A stretch of 64,000 nucleotides of DNA, from positions 248,001 through 312,000 of the forward strand of contig NZ_APNG01000002.1 of NCBI RefSeq assembly GCF_040361255.1, written 5' to 3'. Positions 9,050-17,722 of this stretch are shown here, piece by piece. A model generated the notes under the pieces. That model was not told where the DNA came from. It saw only the letters and a program-made list of their open reading frames with translations, and did not search any database. How positions within the stretch are numbered: the stretch's first letter is position 1; every line of letters begins with the position of its first letter. The position numbers were made by a program, and so were the translations under genes. The DNA comes from Salinisphaera sp040361255. GTDB lineage: Bacteria > Pseudomonadota > Gammaproteobacteria > Nevskiales > Salinisphaeraceae.

Positions 9050-9823
9050 CTACGCTGCCGCGCGCTCTCGTGCGAATGCGGCCACCGATGTTGCGCAGAG
9101 CTTGCGCCCGAGCTGCGTAGAACTCAAATGGCTGGACAATCGCTGCGCGAACACTTGCCACTCTGCCGGCGAGATGAAGTCCCGCGAGGTATACGCCAAC
9201 TGCCGTAACGAGCCATCGAACCGACGCCGCAAAACGTCCGCCCGTGCGCTATAGCGTAGATCGTTATCGACCCATATCAAGTCTGGATAGGACGCATTCG
9301 GCCCCTCAGCATCCGTTTTCGGCAGCACCACATTTTCCAGGTGACAGTCCTTGTGATGCCAGCCATTGCGGTAGAGCCTGGCGATGTCCTGAGCGATACG
9401 ATCGATCAGCAGCGCTCGGCCGTGCTCGTCGGTCACCTGGCGCAGCACCACGCGAAGCGTATCGTGCGCGGGCAGTTCGTCCATGAACAGCAGCGACTCC
9501 AGTCGCGACCAGGGCATCAGGCGTATCCCGTAGCCGATGAGAGTCGCGGTCCGTATGCCCAATCGCTGCATGATGCGGTTCGCCGCCATCTCCCGCTTTG
9601 CCTGCGCGGCCCAGTACTTGCGCACGTTATCGCGCGGCGCGCTCTTGACCCAGGAAAGCTTGCTTATAAGCGCCGGCTGGCCCGGGTGGCGCCTGATACG
9701 GGTATACGATCCCTCGTAAATCGTTTGCGCGTTGGCAAAGTCCGGCTGGCGCAACGCGATGGCTTCGTCCAGCCACCAAACGTCGTTTCGCGCCATGAGC
9801 CCGCGGCAGAGCGTCATCGTCAT
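9050..9823 (-). CDS. WaaP/InaA-type LPS core kinase
   Basis: A 257-aa protein of the lipopolysaccharide-kinase superfamily. Visible parts are the ATP-site lysine region (ISKLSW), a second block MDELPAHDTLRVV, the catalytic loop HHKDCHLENVVL (HxDxxxxN form, Asp near residue 165) and the metal-binding WVDNDLRY. Relatives such as WaaP phosphorylate a core heptose; InaA is a stress-linked relative of unclear role. Placement between a WaaG-like transferase and another transferase, as in Pseudomonas waaG-waaP, favours a core sugar kinase acting at the cytosolic face. The exact acceptor cannot be told. A second ATG at 9796 is possible. Confidence 0.8.
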   Translation of the reverse strand: MTMTLCRGLMARNDVWWLDEAIALRQPDFANAQTIYEGSYTRIRRHPGQPALISKLSWVKSAPRDNVRKYWAAQAKREMAANRIMQRLGIRTATLIGYGIRLMPWSRLESLLFMDELPAHDTLRVVLRQVTDEHGRALLIDRIAQDIARLYRNGWHHKDCHLENVVLPKTDAEGPNASYPDLIWVDNDLRYSARADVLRRRFDGSLRQLAYTSRDFISPAEWQVFAQRLSSHLSSTQLGRKLCATSVAAFARERAAA

Positions 9824-9859
9824 ACGTGGCTCAGTCGCCCGCGTCGCCAGGATGCGGTA

Positions 9860-11002
9860 TCAGCGAAATTCGTCATAGAACTCGAGCAATTCGCGGCGCA
9901 TACGAGCAATCGAATAATCCTGGGCGATCGCTTCGCAGGAGATTCGGCTGCGTTCACCGGCCGCCCGATTGCGCTCGGCATATTGCTGCATTGCATTGGC
10001 GAACCCTTCAATATCGAGGGCGTCCAGCAAGCAGCCCGTTTCCGGGCCCGCGACCATAGCGCGCGCCGCGCCGGTACGCTCGGAGGCTATAACGGGCAGG
10101 CCGGCGGCCATGGCCTCGGCGATGACGATGCCGAATGCCTCGTAAAGCGCAGGATGGACCAGCGCATCCGCGGCCCAGAAATATGGACGCACATCGTCTT
10201 GCGAGCCCGTGAAATGCGTGCGCGCATCCACGCCGTGTGCGCGCGCCATCCGTTGATAAGCGCCCATACGGCTATCGCGACCGACGACCACAAGATGCGC
10301 GCGCGCGTCGGTTTTCGCCAACGCGGCGATCGCCGTTTTCACGCCCTTGCGTTCGAAACCGGAGCCCACACAAAGAAAAACCGGCGCGTCTTCGGGAATA
10401 CCGAGCTCTGCACGGGTGCGCCGGCCGATATCGATGGCCGATTCGTCGCGTTTGAAATACGCCACATCAATGCCGTTTTCGATAACCCAGAGCTTCGCTC
10501 GACAGTCAGGAAAACGGCGCCTGATGTCATCGCGCACCATATAGGAATTGCAGATCACCGCCTTGAGCTGGTCGCTGGCATACATCTGCTGTTCCATGCG
10601 CAGCTTGTCGCGATGATACCCCCCGAAACGCCGCCACCACCGCGAGAGCGGCTCCGCGCCGCGTCGACGCTGATCGAGCCATTCGGCATGGACGCCCCCA
10701 TCGGCCCGAAAAATATCCACCTGAGGCAAATGAACCTGTGACTGGATGAAATCGACCGACAGCGTGCTGAGCTGGCTTTCGAGCGCACGCACAAATGCCT
10801 GTAAGCGCCAGCGCCGACCGATAGCGAAGGGCCGACATTCAATCACCTTCACGTTCGCCGGCAGCTCGCCACCCCAGCGCCGGGTCAGCACAACCCATTC
10901 CACATCATCCTCGGCCAGTGCATCGAAAACGCTGGACGTAATACGTTCTGTACCGCCGTCGCTACGGTAGCGGTTAAAGATCAGTCCGATGCGAATGCCC
11001 AT
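9860..11002 (-). CDS. Family 4 glycosyltransferase, WaaG-like
   Basis: The 380-aa protein resembles WaaG, which adds the first outer-core hexose to heptose II. It starts GIRIGLIFNRYRSDGGTERI and has the family-typical ADGGVHAEWLDQR and VICNSYMVRDDI. It then has the donor-site GSGFERKGVKTAI and the EAFGIVIAEAMAAGLPVIAS block with the E-x7-E motif. It is first in a run of minus-strand genes (this gene, WaaP-like kinase, glycosyltransferase, hldD, ilvE, kdkA) with gaps of 36 bp or less for the first members. The hexose transferred (glucose in E. coli, N-acetylgalactosamine in Pseudomonas) is unknown here, so no symbol is given. Confidence 0.82.
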   Translation of the reverse strand: MGIRIGLIFNRYRSDGGTERITSSVFDALAEDDVEWVVLTRRWGGELPANVKVIECRPFAIGRRWRLQAFVRALESQLSTLSVDFIQSQVHLPQVDIFRADGGVHAEWLDQRRRGAEPLSRWWRRFGGYHRDKLRMEQQMYASDQLKAVICNSYMVRDDIRRRFPDCRAKLWVIENGIDVAYFKRDESAIDIGRRTRAELGIPEDAPVFLCVGSGFERKGVKTAIAALAKTDARAHLVVVGRDSRMGAYQRMARAHGVDARTHFTGSQDDVRPYFWAADALVHPALYEAFGIVIAEAMAAGLPVIASERTGAARAMVAGPETGCLLDALDIEGFANAMQQYAERNRAAGERSRISCEAIAQDYSIARMRRELLEFYDEFR

Positions 11003-11210
11003 ACGGATCAGCTTGCCATGGTCGTGAGGCCCAGCTTCGGGGTAGGAAATCCAGCAGTTGTCCGAAGCGCTTCGATGGCGCGCAATTGTGCCATATACAC
11101 TGTTCCCAGCGCTGTGCCGGACGCCCAGCCGTGGCTAAGCGGCTTTTTTATCGTCAAAATATGTCGCTCGGCAACCCCGACTCCAGCCCGTGAGGAGGCC
11201 CTTGCGCCCC
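11003..11210. other. Divergent intergenic region
   Basis: About 208 bp separating the minus-strand WaaG-like gene from a plus-strand glycosyltransferase. It must contain promoters for both directions. A ribosome-binding site (GAGGAGG) for the plus-strand gene is visible at 11192-11198. No repeats or RNA gene were recognised. Confidence 0.5.
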
Positions 11211-12458
11211 ATGCCAGATCAGACACGCCATATCGCTTTCTTCTTACCCACATTCCCGGCGGGCGGCCAGGAACATACCACGCTGTTGCTCATGAAAGGC
11301 CTCGTCGAGCGCGGGCACCGAGTCGATCTATTGCTCGAGCGTAAAGTGGGCGCCTATCTGCCGCGCGTGCCTGAAACCATCCCGATACATGAGCTCAAAC
11401 GACGTTCACGCTGGAGTGGTTATCGACGACTGATTCCCGGCTGGCCAAGCGAGGGCTTTCGCCATCTGCGTGGGTCGCTCGGGCTCGGGCAACGCTCCAT
11501 ACCACTGCATCGCTTGATCGCGCTCGTCGACTATATGGAAACGCAGCGTCCCGATGTGGTGATAAGCGCCCACGATCGTGCCCCGCTACTCGCCCAATGG
11601 GCCGCCGGCATCTCGCGTCACCGCGTGGCAACCGTCGTCATCGAGCGCAGCATTTTCTCGCGCAACTACGAGGCAACACGCTCGGATGCGCGCGCCTACG
11701 CCGTCATGCAGCACCGCCTGACGCTCATGCGAAGACTCTATCCCGAAGCCGATCGACTCGTCGCGGTGTCGAACGGGGCCGCGGCCGATCTGGCCCAGAT
11801 TTTGAACCTCCCGCGGGACGCAGTGGGCACGATGTATAACCCGGTTCTGCGCCCTGAACTCATGCAAAGAGCCGCAGAACGAATCGACGACCCCTGGTTG
11901 AACGACCGCAGCACGCCGCTCATCGTCACGGCCGGCCGGCTGGCGCCGGAAAAAGCGCAGCATGTATTAATCGATGCCTTTGCCCAGCTCATCGACGAAG
12001 GCCGGGACGCACGGCTGGTCATACTCGGGGAAGGCCCGGAACGCGACAAACTGACACGCCAAATCGCCGAGCGCGGCATCGAAGCCCGTGTGCGCCTACC
12101 GGGCTGGGCCGAAAACCCATACGCGTGGATGGCGGCAAGCGCACTGTGCGTGCTGCCGTCCGAATTCGAGGGCCTGCCCAATACGTTGATCGAAGCCATG
12201 GCCTGCGGCTGCCCGGTCGTGGCGACAGACTGCCCCGGCGGCACGCGTGAAATCCTTGCCGACGGTGAATATGGACGGCTGGTGCCGGTGGGTGACGCCA
12301 AAGCCCTGGCCGACGCCATGGCCGCAACGCTTGACGACCCGACCCCGGTCGAGCGATTGCACGCACGGGCCGCGGATTTTTCCCTGGAACGATCGGTCGA
12401 TGCCTATGAAGCCGAGATCGAACGCCTGTGTACGCGTGCCGATGACGAGACCCGCTAG
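11211..12458 (+). CDS. Glycosyltransferase family 4
   Basis: A 415-aa GT-B transferase. It has an N-terminal FLPTFPAGGQEHTTLLLM segment, RLAPEKAQHVLIDAFAQL at the start of the donor domain, LGEGPERDKL, PGWAENPYAWMA, and EGLPNTLIEAMACGCPVVATD with the E-x7-E pair. The GTG at 11190 would place the GAGGAGG motif inside the gene, so the ATG at 11211 is preferred. It is closely similar in layout to the transferase at 14236-15477: both share NPV-x2-P-L-x2-RAAE, GWxxNPxAWMA and YGRLVPV. That suggests an ancient duplication flanking the two genes between them. Donor and acceptor are unknown. Confidence 0.85.
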   Translation: MPDQTRHIAFFLPTFPAGGQEHTTLLLMKGLVERGHRVDLLLERKVGAYLPRVPETIPIHELKRRSRWSGYRRLIPGWPSEGFRHLRGSLGLGQRSIPLHRLIALVDYMETQRPDVVISAHDRAPLLAQWAAGISRHRVATVVIERSIFSRNYEATRSDARAYAVMQHRLTLMRRLYPEADRLVAVSNGAAADLAQILNLPRDAVGTMYNPVLRPELMQRAAERIDDPWLNDRSTPLIVTAGRLAPEKAQHVLIDAFAQLIDEGRDARLVILGEGPERDKLTRQIAERGIEARVRLPGWAENPYAWMAASALCVLPSEFEGLPNTLIEAMACGCPVVATDCPGGTREILADGEYGRLVPVGDAKALADAMAATLDDPTPVERLHARAADFSLERSVDAYEAEIERLCTRADDETR

Positions 12459-12465
12459 GCGCGCC

Positions 12466-13254
12466 TCAGCGGTTCACCGTCACGAGTGCTGTCCCTTTTT
12501 CGGTCGCTTCAAAAGCCAAATCCATGGATGGAAACGCCTCACGCCAGCGCGCCAGGGTGGCTTGCTCGCCCGGCCGGTCCGCATCGTCGAGCACCAGCAC
12601 CGCGGTGGGCGTCAGGCGCTCGGCCAGCGCCGGCAACGCAGGGGAACGCACAAGCGGACCGCCGGCTGCCGGCGGCCCGTCCACGATCACCAAGTCTATG
12701 TCGCCAGGCAGCGCCTCCACGACGGCGTCGTCGTACCACGCAATCGGCTGGCCTTCATCATCCAGATACGACGACGACTTAAGCTCGGCGACGCGCACAT
12801 CTGCCCCGCCACCCAGGTCATGGCGCGACAGCTCGTCACGGGTTCTGGCAGCGAATTGTGGATCGTGATCAATCGAAATGATCTCACCGCCGCCTAGCCG
12901 CTCCAGACAATATGCGCATACGAGCGTCGAATTGCCGCTGCCGAACTCGACGATGCGTTTCGGCCGGCGATCCTCGATGAGGCGCACCAGCAGCACGGCG
13001 AAATCCGGTGAGATGGCCCAATCGCGCATCGGCGGCAGTATGAAACGCGGACGCAGATAGGCGTGTAACTGCTGGAACGTCGTGAGTTGGCGATACTCGT
13101 TGAGATCGTGATACACGCCGGCACTACGCTGATCCGCGAGTCTTCCCAGAATGCGTTTCTGCGCTTTGCCCAGCCGATGTTGCTGCCTACTAATGACGAC
13201 CAGCGCCACCACGATCACCGTGAGAACCGCGATTAGCCACCATGTCTGCATCAT
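12466..13254 (-). CDS. Membrane-anchored class I SAM-dependent methyltransferase
   Basis: A 262-aa protein with an N-terminal transmembrane helix (about residues 5-21, WLIAVLTVIVVALVVIS). A basic, probably cytosolic segment follows, then a Rossmann-type methyltransferase domain: motif I IVEFGSGNSTL (about residue 100), ISIDHDPQ as the acidic ribose contact, and LVIVDGPP with the motif-II acid. It resembles FkbM/class I enzymes found in polysaccharide clusters. The start ATG overlaps the stop of the upstream deacetylase (TAATG), so the pair is translationally coupled. Its target, perhaps a sugar hydroxyl on a lipid-linked glycan, is an inference from context. Confidence 0.75.
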   Translation of the reverse strand: MMQTWWLIAVLTVIVVALVVISRQQHRLGKAQKRILGRLADQRSAGVYHDLNEYRQLTTFQQLHAYLRPRFILPPMRDWAISPDFAVLLVRLIEDRRPKRIVEFGSGNSTLVCAYCLERLGGGEIISIDHDPQFAARTRDELSRHDLGGGADVRVAELKSSSYLDDEGQPIAWYDDAVVEALPGDIDLVIVDGPPAAGGPLVRSPALPALAERLTPTAVLVLDDADRPGEQATLARWREAFPSMDLAFEATEKGTALVTVNR

Positions 13255-14126
13255 TACGCACGCTCCGATTTTCGAGTAGCAAGTTTTCGGTCGCGCTCAC
13301 GCATGCGAAACACTTCCCAGGCCAGATCGCGCCGCGGCCAGTCCAGGCGACGAAGAACGGGCACTTCACTGCGCCATCCGTGGTTGGTCGTGACATACGC
13401 ACGTTGGTAGCCCGCCGCGGCCGCGGCACGGCGCACACGCGCATCGGTATCACCAAAGGGATAGGCCAGCGTCGTAACCCGATGCCCGAGCCAGTCTTCG
13501 AGTCGATCCCGCCCGGTGACGAGTTCTTCGCGCAACTCGGCATCCGTCACGTGGCGTAAATCCGGGTGGCTGACCGTATGGGCACCAATCGTAATCAGCG
13601 GGTGCGCATCGAGCTCGCGCAGTTGTTCCAGCGTCAGATAGTCCGCTGTCAGCTCGGCCGCAGCCAGGTCGTAGTCGGCCATGATCGCCTGTTGGTGCGC
13701 GAAGCGGTCCTGATTGGTCATCTTCTTCAATACACCGCGTAGCTCGGCGAACGCGGCTTTGCGCTCGTCGCGAGCGATGGCGCCTAGCCACGGCGCGACC
13801 GACGGCCGGCTCCAATCGTCATGGCGTGCCACCGCGGCCGCAATACGCGACAACAGCGGCTGACTGCGATCAATAAAACCGGTCGTCACAAAGACCGTCG
13901 CGGGCGTGGCGTATCGCTCCAGAATGGGCAGTGCTACGGTCAGGTTGTCGGCATAGCCGTCATCGAAGGTGATCTTGGCCTGGTGCGAATGCCGCCGTAA
14001 AAACTCATCGAGATCGGCCGGGTGTACATAGGTCACCCGGTCGGAGCTGACCTCGGGTGCCGAGAGTGGGTCGGCGACGCCGTGGCCATAGAAAACGCGG
14101 CGATAACGCGAGCGAATACGTGCCAT
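13254..14126 (-). CDS. NodB-type polysaccharide deacetylase
   Basis: Carbohydrate esterase family 4 protein of 290 aa. The catalytic TFDDGYADN (base Asp and metal Asp) and the metal-binding GAHTVSHPDL (H-x3-H) are both visible. LAYPFGDTD later supplies the Arg/Pro groove motif in altered form. No signal peptide is seen, so it is predicted cytosolic and would remove N-acetyl groups from a precursor sugar or lipid-linked sugar, as LPS-cluster deacetylases do. It is coupled to the downstream membrane methyltransferase, suggesting sequential modification of the same glycan. The substrate is not known. Confidence 0.85.
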   Translation of the reverse strand: MARIRSRYRRVFYGHGVADPLSAPEVSSDRVTYVHPADLDEFLRRHSHQAKITFDDGYADNLTVALPILERYATPATVFVTTGFIDRSQPLLSRIAAAVARHDDWSRPSVAPWLGAIARDERKAAFAELRGVLKKMTNQDRFAHQQAIMADYDLAAAELTADYLTLEQLRELDAHPLITIGAHTVSHPDLRHVTDAELREELVTGRDRLEDWLGHRVTTLAYPFGDTDARVRRAAAAAGYQRAYVTTNHGWRSEVPVLRRLDWPRRDLAWEVFRMRERDRKLATRKSERA

Positions 14127-14235
14127 GAATCATTCCGTTATTGCGCGACAATTGGCATCGGTATTGAAGACATCGACGCCCTACGCGTCGGTGTGCAATA
14201 TACGTAGCGATATGCGCTGACGCCACCCGGCCAGA

Positions 14236-15477
14236 TCAGGGCTTGGCGGCCAGCACCCGTTCCACGAGCGCACGGTAACGTTGTGTCGCAGCCGCCACCG
14301 AATAATGCTGAGCCCGAGCGATCAACACATCGCTATTGCGGTCGGCGTCGAGTGTGTGCTCGATAGCCGATGCGAAGGCGTCTACATCGTTAACCGGCAC
14401 GAGCCGCCCGTAGCGCCCATGATCGAGAATTTCGCGCGGGCCGTGTTGGCAATCGGTGGCCACAACCGGAGTGCCACATGCCAAAGCCTCAATCACAACC
14501 GTCGGCAACCCCTCCCAGTTGGACGATAAGGCGACGACTGCCGCACGGGCCATCCAGGCATGGGGATTATCGACCCAACCGGGCATTAGCACGCATTCGG
14601 TGAGTCCAAGTTCGTCACGAAGGCTTTCCAGGTGTGTCCGCTCACTACCTTCGCCAAGAATGGCCAGGCGCACATCGGGGCGCTTCATACGCAGTCGCGC
14701 CATGGCACGGAGTAATAATGCATGGTTTTTCTCGGGGCTCAGGCGCCCAACGGCTACGACTAGCGGCGACGCACCATCCGCTAGCCAGGCATGGGTCACA
14801 TGCTCGGCGGCACGTTCGGCCAGCTTTGGCGAAACAACTGGATTCGACAACGTTTCAACGCGGTCGCGGGCGATGCCCACGATCCGGACCAGATCCTGAC
14901 CCACACCGTCGGAAACGCTTGCGAGCGCGTCCGCTTGGGAATAGAAATGGCGACAAAATGCAAAGAAATGCCGCCATCTCAGCGGATGCTTGCGCGCTGA
15001 GCGCCGCTGGATAGCCTCGGCAAAAAAGGTGCCGTGAAACAGGCCGATCAAGCGCGGCCGTGACTGGGCTGCCGAACAGGCGCAGGCCGCGACCAGCACC
15101 GTATTCCATACGTTGGCAAGCACTAAAGCCGGCCGGTATGTTTCAAGATAGTCGACGAGCGCCGGCAGGAACACTAAATCGGTCAGGCGATTGGGCGAGA
15201 TGTAACGCGCGCGAATCCGCATCAATGGATGCCCGCGTAGCGAGCGTGCGATATAGCGGCCGGTTCGTTCGGCATCCGCGCGTTCCAGCAGCAGAACGCG
15301 CACGCCCTCGGGTACCTGCGCTCGATACTCGCCGGCCTCCTCATGCAGCACCAAATCCACTGTATAGCCGGCCGCCTGCAGTATGCCGATTTGGGCCAAC
15401 GCGATATGCGCCACCCCACCGCCGAGATCGGGGCAATAGACCGCCACGTGGTCAGGTGCTGTAGAAGGCGTATTCAT
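14236..15477 (-). CDS. Glycosyltransferase family 4
   Basis: A 413-aa GT-B transferase. The N-terminal half has YCPDLGGGVAHIAL, and the donor half has VGRLSPEKNHALLLRAMARL, LGEGSERTHL, PGWVDNPHAWMARAA and EGLPTVVIEALACGTPVVATD (E-x7-E). It is a close structural match to the plus-strand transferase at 11211-12458, so the two are likely paralogues with different acceptors. It is the first gene of the minus-strand group including the deacetylase and membrane methyltransferase, with a 109-bp gap to the deacetylase. Opposite it, asnB runs divergently across about 280 bp. Confidence 0.85.
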   Translation of the reverse strand: MNTPSTAPDHVAVYCPDLGGGVAHIALAQIGILQAAGYTVDLVLHEEAGEYRAQVPEGVRVLLLERADAERTGRYIARSLRGHPLMRIRARYISPNRLTDLVFLPALVDYLETYRPALVLANVWNTVLVAACACSAAQSRPRLIGLFHGTFFAEAIQRRSARKHPLRWRHFFAFCRHFYSQADALASVSDGVGQDLVRIVGIARDRVETLSNPVVSPKLAERAAEHVTHAWLADGASPLVVAVGRLSPEKNHALLLRAMARLRMKRPDVRLAILGEGSERTHLESLRDELGLTECVLMPGWVDNPHAWMARAAVVALSSNWEGLPTVVIEALACGTPVVATDCQHGPREILDHGRYGRLVPVNDVDAFASAIEHTLDADRNSDVLIARAQHYSVAAATQRYRALVERVLAAKP

Positions 15478-15759
15478 CCTTGGGCCTTGCCTGTTTTGCT
15501 GCGCCGTGTCGATAAAACCTGGTCGCGAGGCGAGTAGTAGGTATAGCCTGCGCGATTGCCCAGACCCGTTCGGCCAAGCGCAGAGCCGGTGGGTGTAATC
15601 CGTATCATCGGGCGCCGTTTTACACCCGTGCTACGCGCAAGCGTACAGGGCGCACCAGCTTCGCGAACACTCGCCCGAGTGCCGCATAGAAACATGGCGG
15701 CCTCGCAACCCATGTCACCGTCATCGACAACGCGAGCCGTGCACACGACAATACTTACG
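15478..15759. other. Divergent intergenic region upstream of asnB
   Basis: About 280 bp between the minus-strand glycosyltransferase and asnB. An open plus-strand frame continues upstream of asnB here. It is rejected as coding because class II amidotransferases need Cys directly after the initiator Met. Presumed promoters for both directions; no clear consensus elements or repeats were recognised. Confidence 0.45.
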
Positions 15760-17652
15760 ATGTGCGGCATAACCGGTATTCTCCAGCGCCAGCCCGATAC
15801 CCAATCCCTGGCTGACAACATCGGTCGGATGCGCGATGCGCTCGTGCATCGCGGCCCCGACGATTGTGGCAGCTGGATCGATCGCGCGGGCGGCCAGGTT
15901 GCCCTCGGACACCGTCGCCTGTCGATCATGGATACCTCGTCGCTGGGCGCCCAGCCCATGATGTCCGCCGAGGAGCGTTATGTGCTCGTGTTCAACGGCG
16001 AAATCTACAATTTCCGCAGTCTGCGGGAAACGCTCGAGCAGAAGGGACATCTGTTTACCAGCCGCTCGGATACCGAGGTGATGCTGAATGCGTTCGTGCA
16101 GTGGGGTATTGAACAAGCCCTGCCTCTGTTCGAAGGCATGTTCGCGATCGCGGTCTGGGATCGACAGCAAAGCGCGCTATATCTCGCTCGCGATCGCTTT
16201 GGCGAAAAACCGCTCTACTACGGTCTACACGACGGTACCCTGCTATTCGGCTCGGAGCTCAAGGCACTCGCGCGCCACGATCGATTCGTCGACACGATCG
16301 ATCGCAACGCCCTCACCGAGATGATGCGGCTCTCATACATCCCCTGCCCGTACAGCATCTTCACGCACTACCGCAAACTGCCACAAGGCAGCTACCTGCG
16401 GATAACCAACCGGCTCGAACCCGGTGAGCCCATACAATATTTCGATGCCGATACGCTGGCACATGCGAGTACCGAACCGCTTGCGGACGAGGCGGCCGTC
16501 GACAAGCTCGAACGTCTTCTGTCGGCATCGATCGCCGACCGCATGGTCGCCGACGTACCCGTGGGCGCTTTTCTATCCGGCGGTATCGATTCCTCACTGA
16601 TCGTATCGTTGATGCAGGCGCATACGGATCATCGTATTCAGACGTTTACCATTGGCTTCGACGACCCGAGCCTCAATGAAGCCGCCCAGGCACGCGCAAC
16701 CGCGGCCATCCTCGGCACCGAACATCACGAACTCACCGTCAGCGATGACGATCTGCTCGCGGTGGTCCCGCGCCTGGCTCGAATCTATGACGAGCCGTTC
16801 GCGGATCCAGCGCAGATTCCGGCCGTGTTGCTGTCGCAGATGGCTCGCCAACAAGTCACCGTTGCACTTTCAGGCGACGGCGGCGACGAACTGATGGCCG
16901 GCTACGATCGCTATCACGATATCGGGCGTCACTGGCACGGCCATGAACGCTCCGCTCCGGCCCTGCACGGCGTTCAAGCCCGGTGGCTGGGCTTCAAAGC
17001 CAGGATCCAGCCCCGTAAAGGCGCGAAGTATCGCCGCCAGCAAGCCATCAAACGCGCCGGATCGGATCTCCCGCGCTTCTACCGCGATAGCGTGAGTGTC
17101 TGCCCGGATCCGCAGCAGTTCGTCATCGACGGCGCAGAGGCCCGGACGGCCTTCCTGCGCCACGAATCGATGATCGCGCGACAGGATGCACAGCGATGGA
17201 TTCAAGCCACGGACGTTCAGTGCTACCTGCCCGATGACATCATGGCCAAGGTCGATCGAGCCGCGATGGCCGCAAGCCTGGAAACCCGGGCCCCGTTTCT
17301 GGATACCGAACTCGCGACATTCGCCCTTGGCCTGCCGGTCGACCAGCAGTATCGGGATGGCAAGGCAAAATGGCTTTCGCGTCAGCTGCTATATCGCTAC
17401 CTGCCCCGCGAAACCGTCGAACGGCCCAAGCACGGCTTCGAGGTGCCGCTCGCCCAATGGCTGCGCGGCCCACTGCGCGAATGGAGCGAAGCAATGCTCG
17501 AGCCGGCCCGGCTGGATCGCGAGGGCTATTTCGATAGCACGTATGTACGACGCCTCTGGGCCGAGCATTTATCCGAAAGCCGCGACTGGAGCAACCAACT
17601 GTGGTGTGTACTGATGTTTCAAGCCTGGCTGGCGGACTTCTTCGAGCGCTGA
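15760..17652 (+). CDS. asnB: Asparagine synthase-like glutamine amidotransferase
   Basis: A 630-aa AsnB-family enzyme. The initiator Met is followed by the catalytic Cys2 (MCGITGIL) of a class II glutaminase domain with RGPDDCG and VFNGEIYN. The C-terminal synthetase domain has the ATP pyrophosphatase loop SGGIDSS at about 273-279 and ALSGDGGDELMAGYDRY. Canonical AsnB makes asparagine. Versions of about 630 aa inside exopolysaccharide or LPS clusters are often proposed to amidate uronic acids or other sugar carboxylates. Both roles are possible; the cluster position favours the second. The start was fixed by Cys2, although no strong ribosome site precedes it. Confidence 0.88.
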   Translation: MCGITGILQRQPDTQSLADNIGRMRDALVHRGPDDCGSWIDRAGGQVALGHRRLSIMDTSSLGAQPMMSAEERYVLVFNGEIYNFRSLRETLEQKGHLFTSRSDTEVMLNAFVQWGIEQALPLFEGMFAIAVWDRQQSALYLARDRFGEKPLYYGLHDGTLLFGSELKALARHDRFVDTIDRNALTEMMRLSYIPCPYSIFTHYRKLPQGSYLRITNRLEPGEPIQYFDADTLAHASTEPLADEAAVDKLERLLSASIADRMVADVPVGAFLSGGIDSSLIVSLMQAHTDHRIQTFTIGFDDPSLNEAAQARATAAILGTEHHELTVSDDDLLAVVPRLARIYDEPFADPAQIPAVLLSQMARQQVTVALSGDGGDELMAGYDRYHDIGRHWHGHERSAPALHGVQARWLGFKARIQPRKGAKYRRQQAIKRAGSDLPRFYRDSVSVCPDPQQFVIDGAEARTAFLRHESMIARQDAQRWIQATDVQCYLPDDIMAKVDRAAMAASLETRAPFLDTELATFALGLPVDQQYRDGKAKWLSRQLLYRYLPRETVERPKHGFEVPLAQWLRGPLREWSEAMLEPARLDREGYFDSTYVRRLWAEHLSESRDWSNQLWCVLMFQAWLADFFER

Positions 17653-17722
17653 ATGGCGCGGGAAGATCACGCCTCGGATTCAACCCGACACGGCGCACAT
17701 GGCATGCAACGGTACAGTCCCG

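Noticed and set aside
15556..15759. In-frame upstream extension of asnB
   Set aside because: Class II amidotransferases need Cys at position 2; the extension has no similarity to the family and would block the nucleophile.
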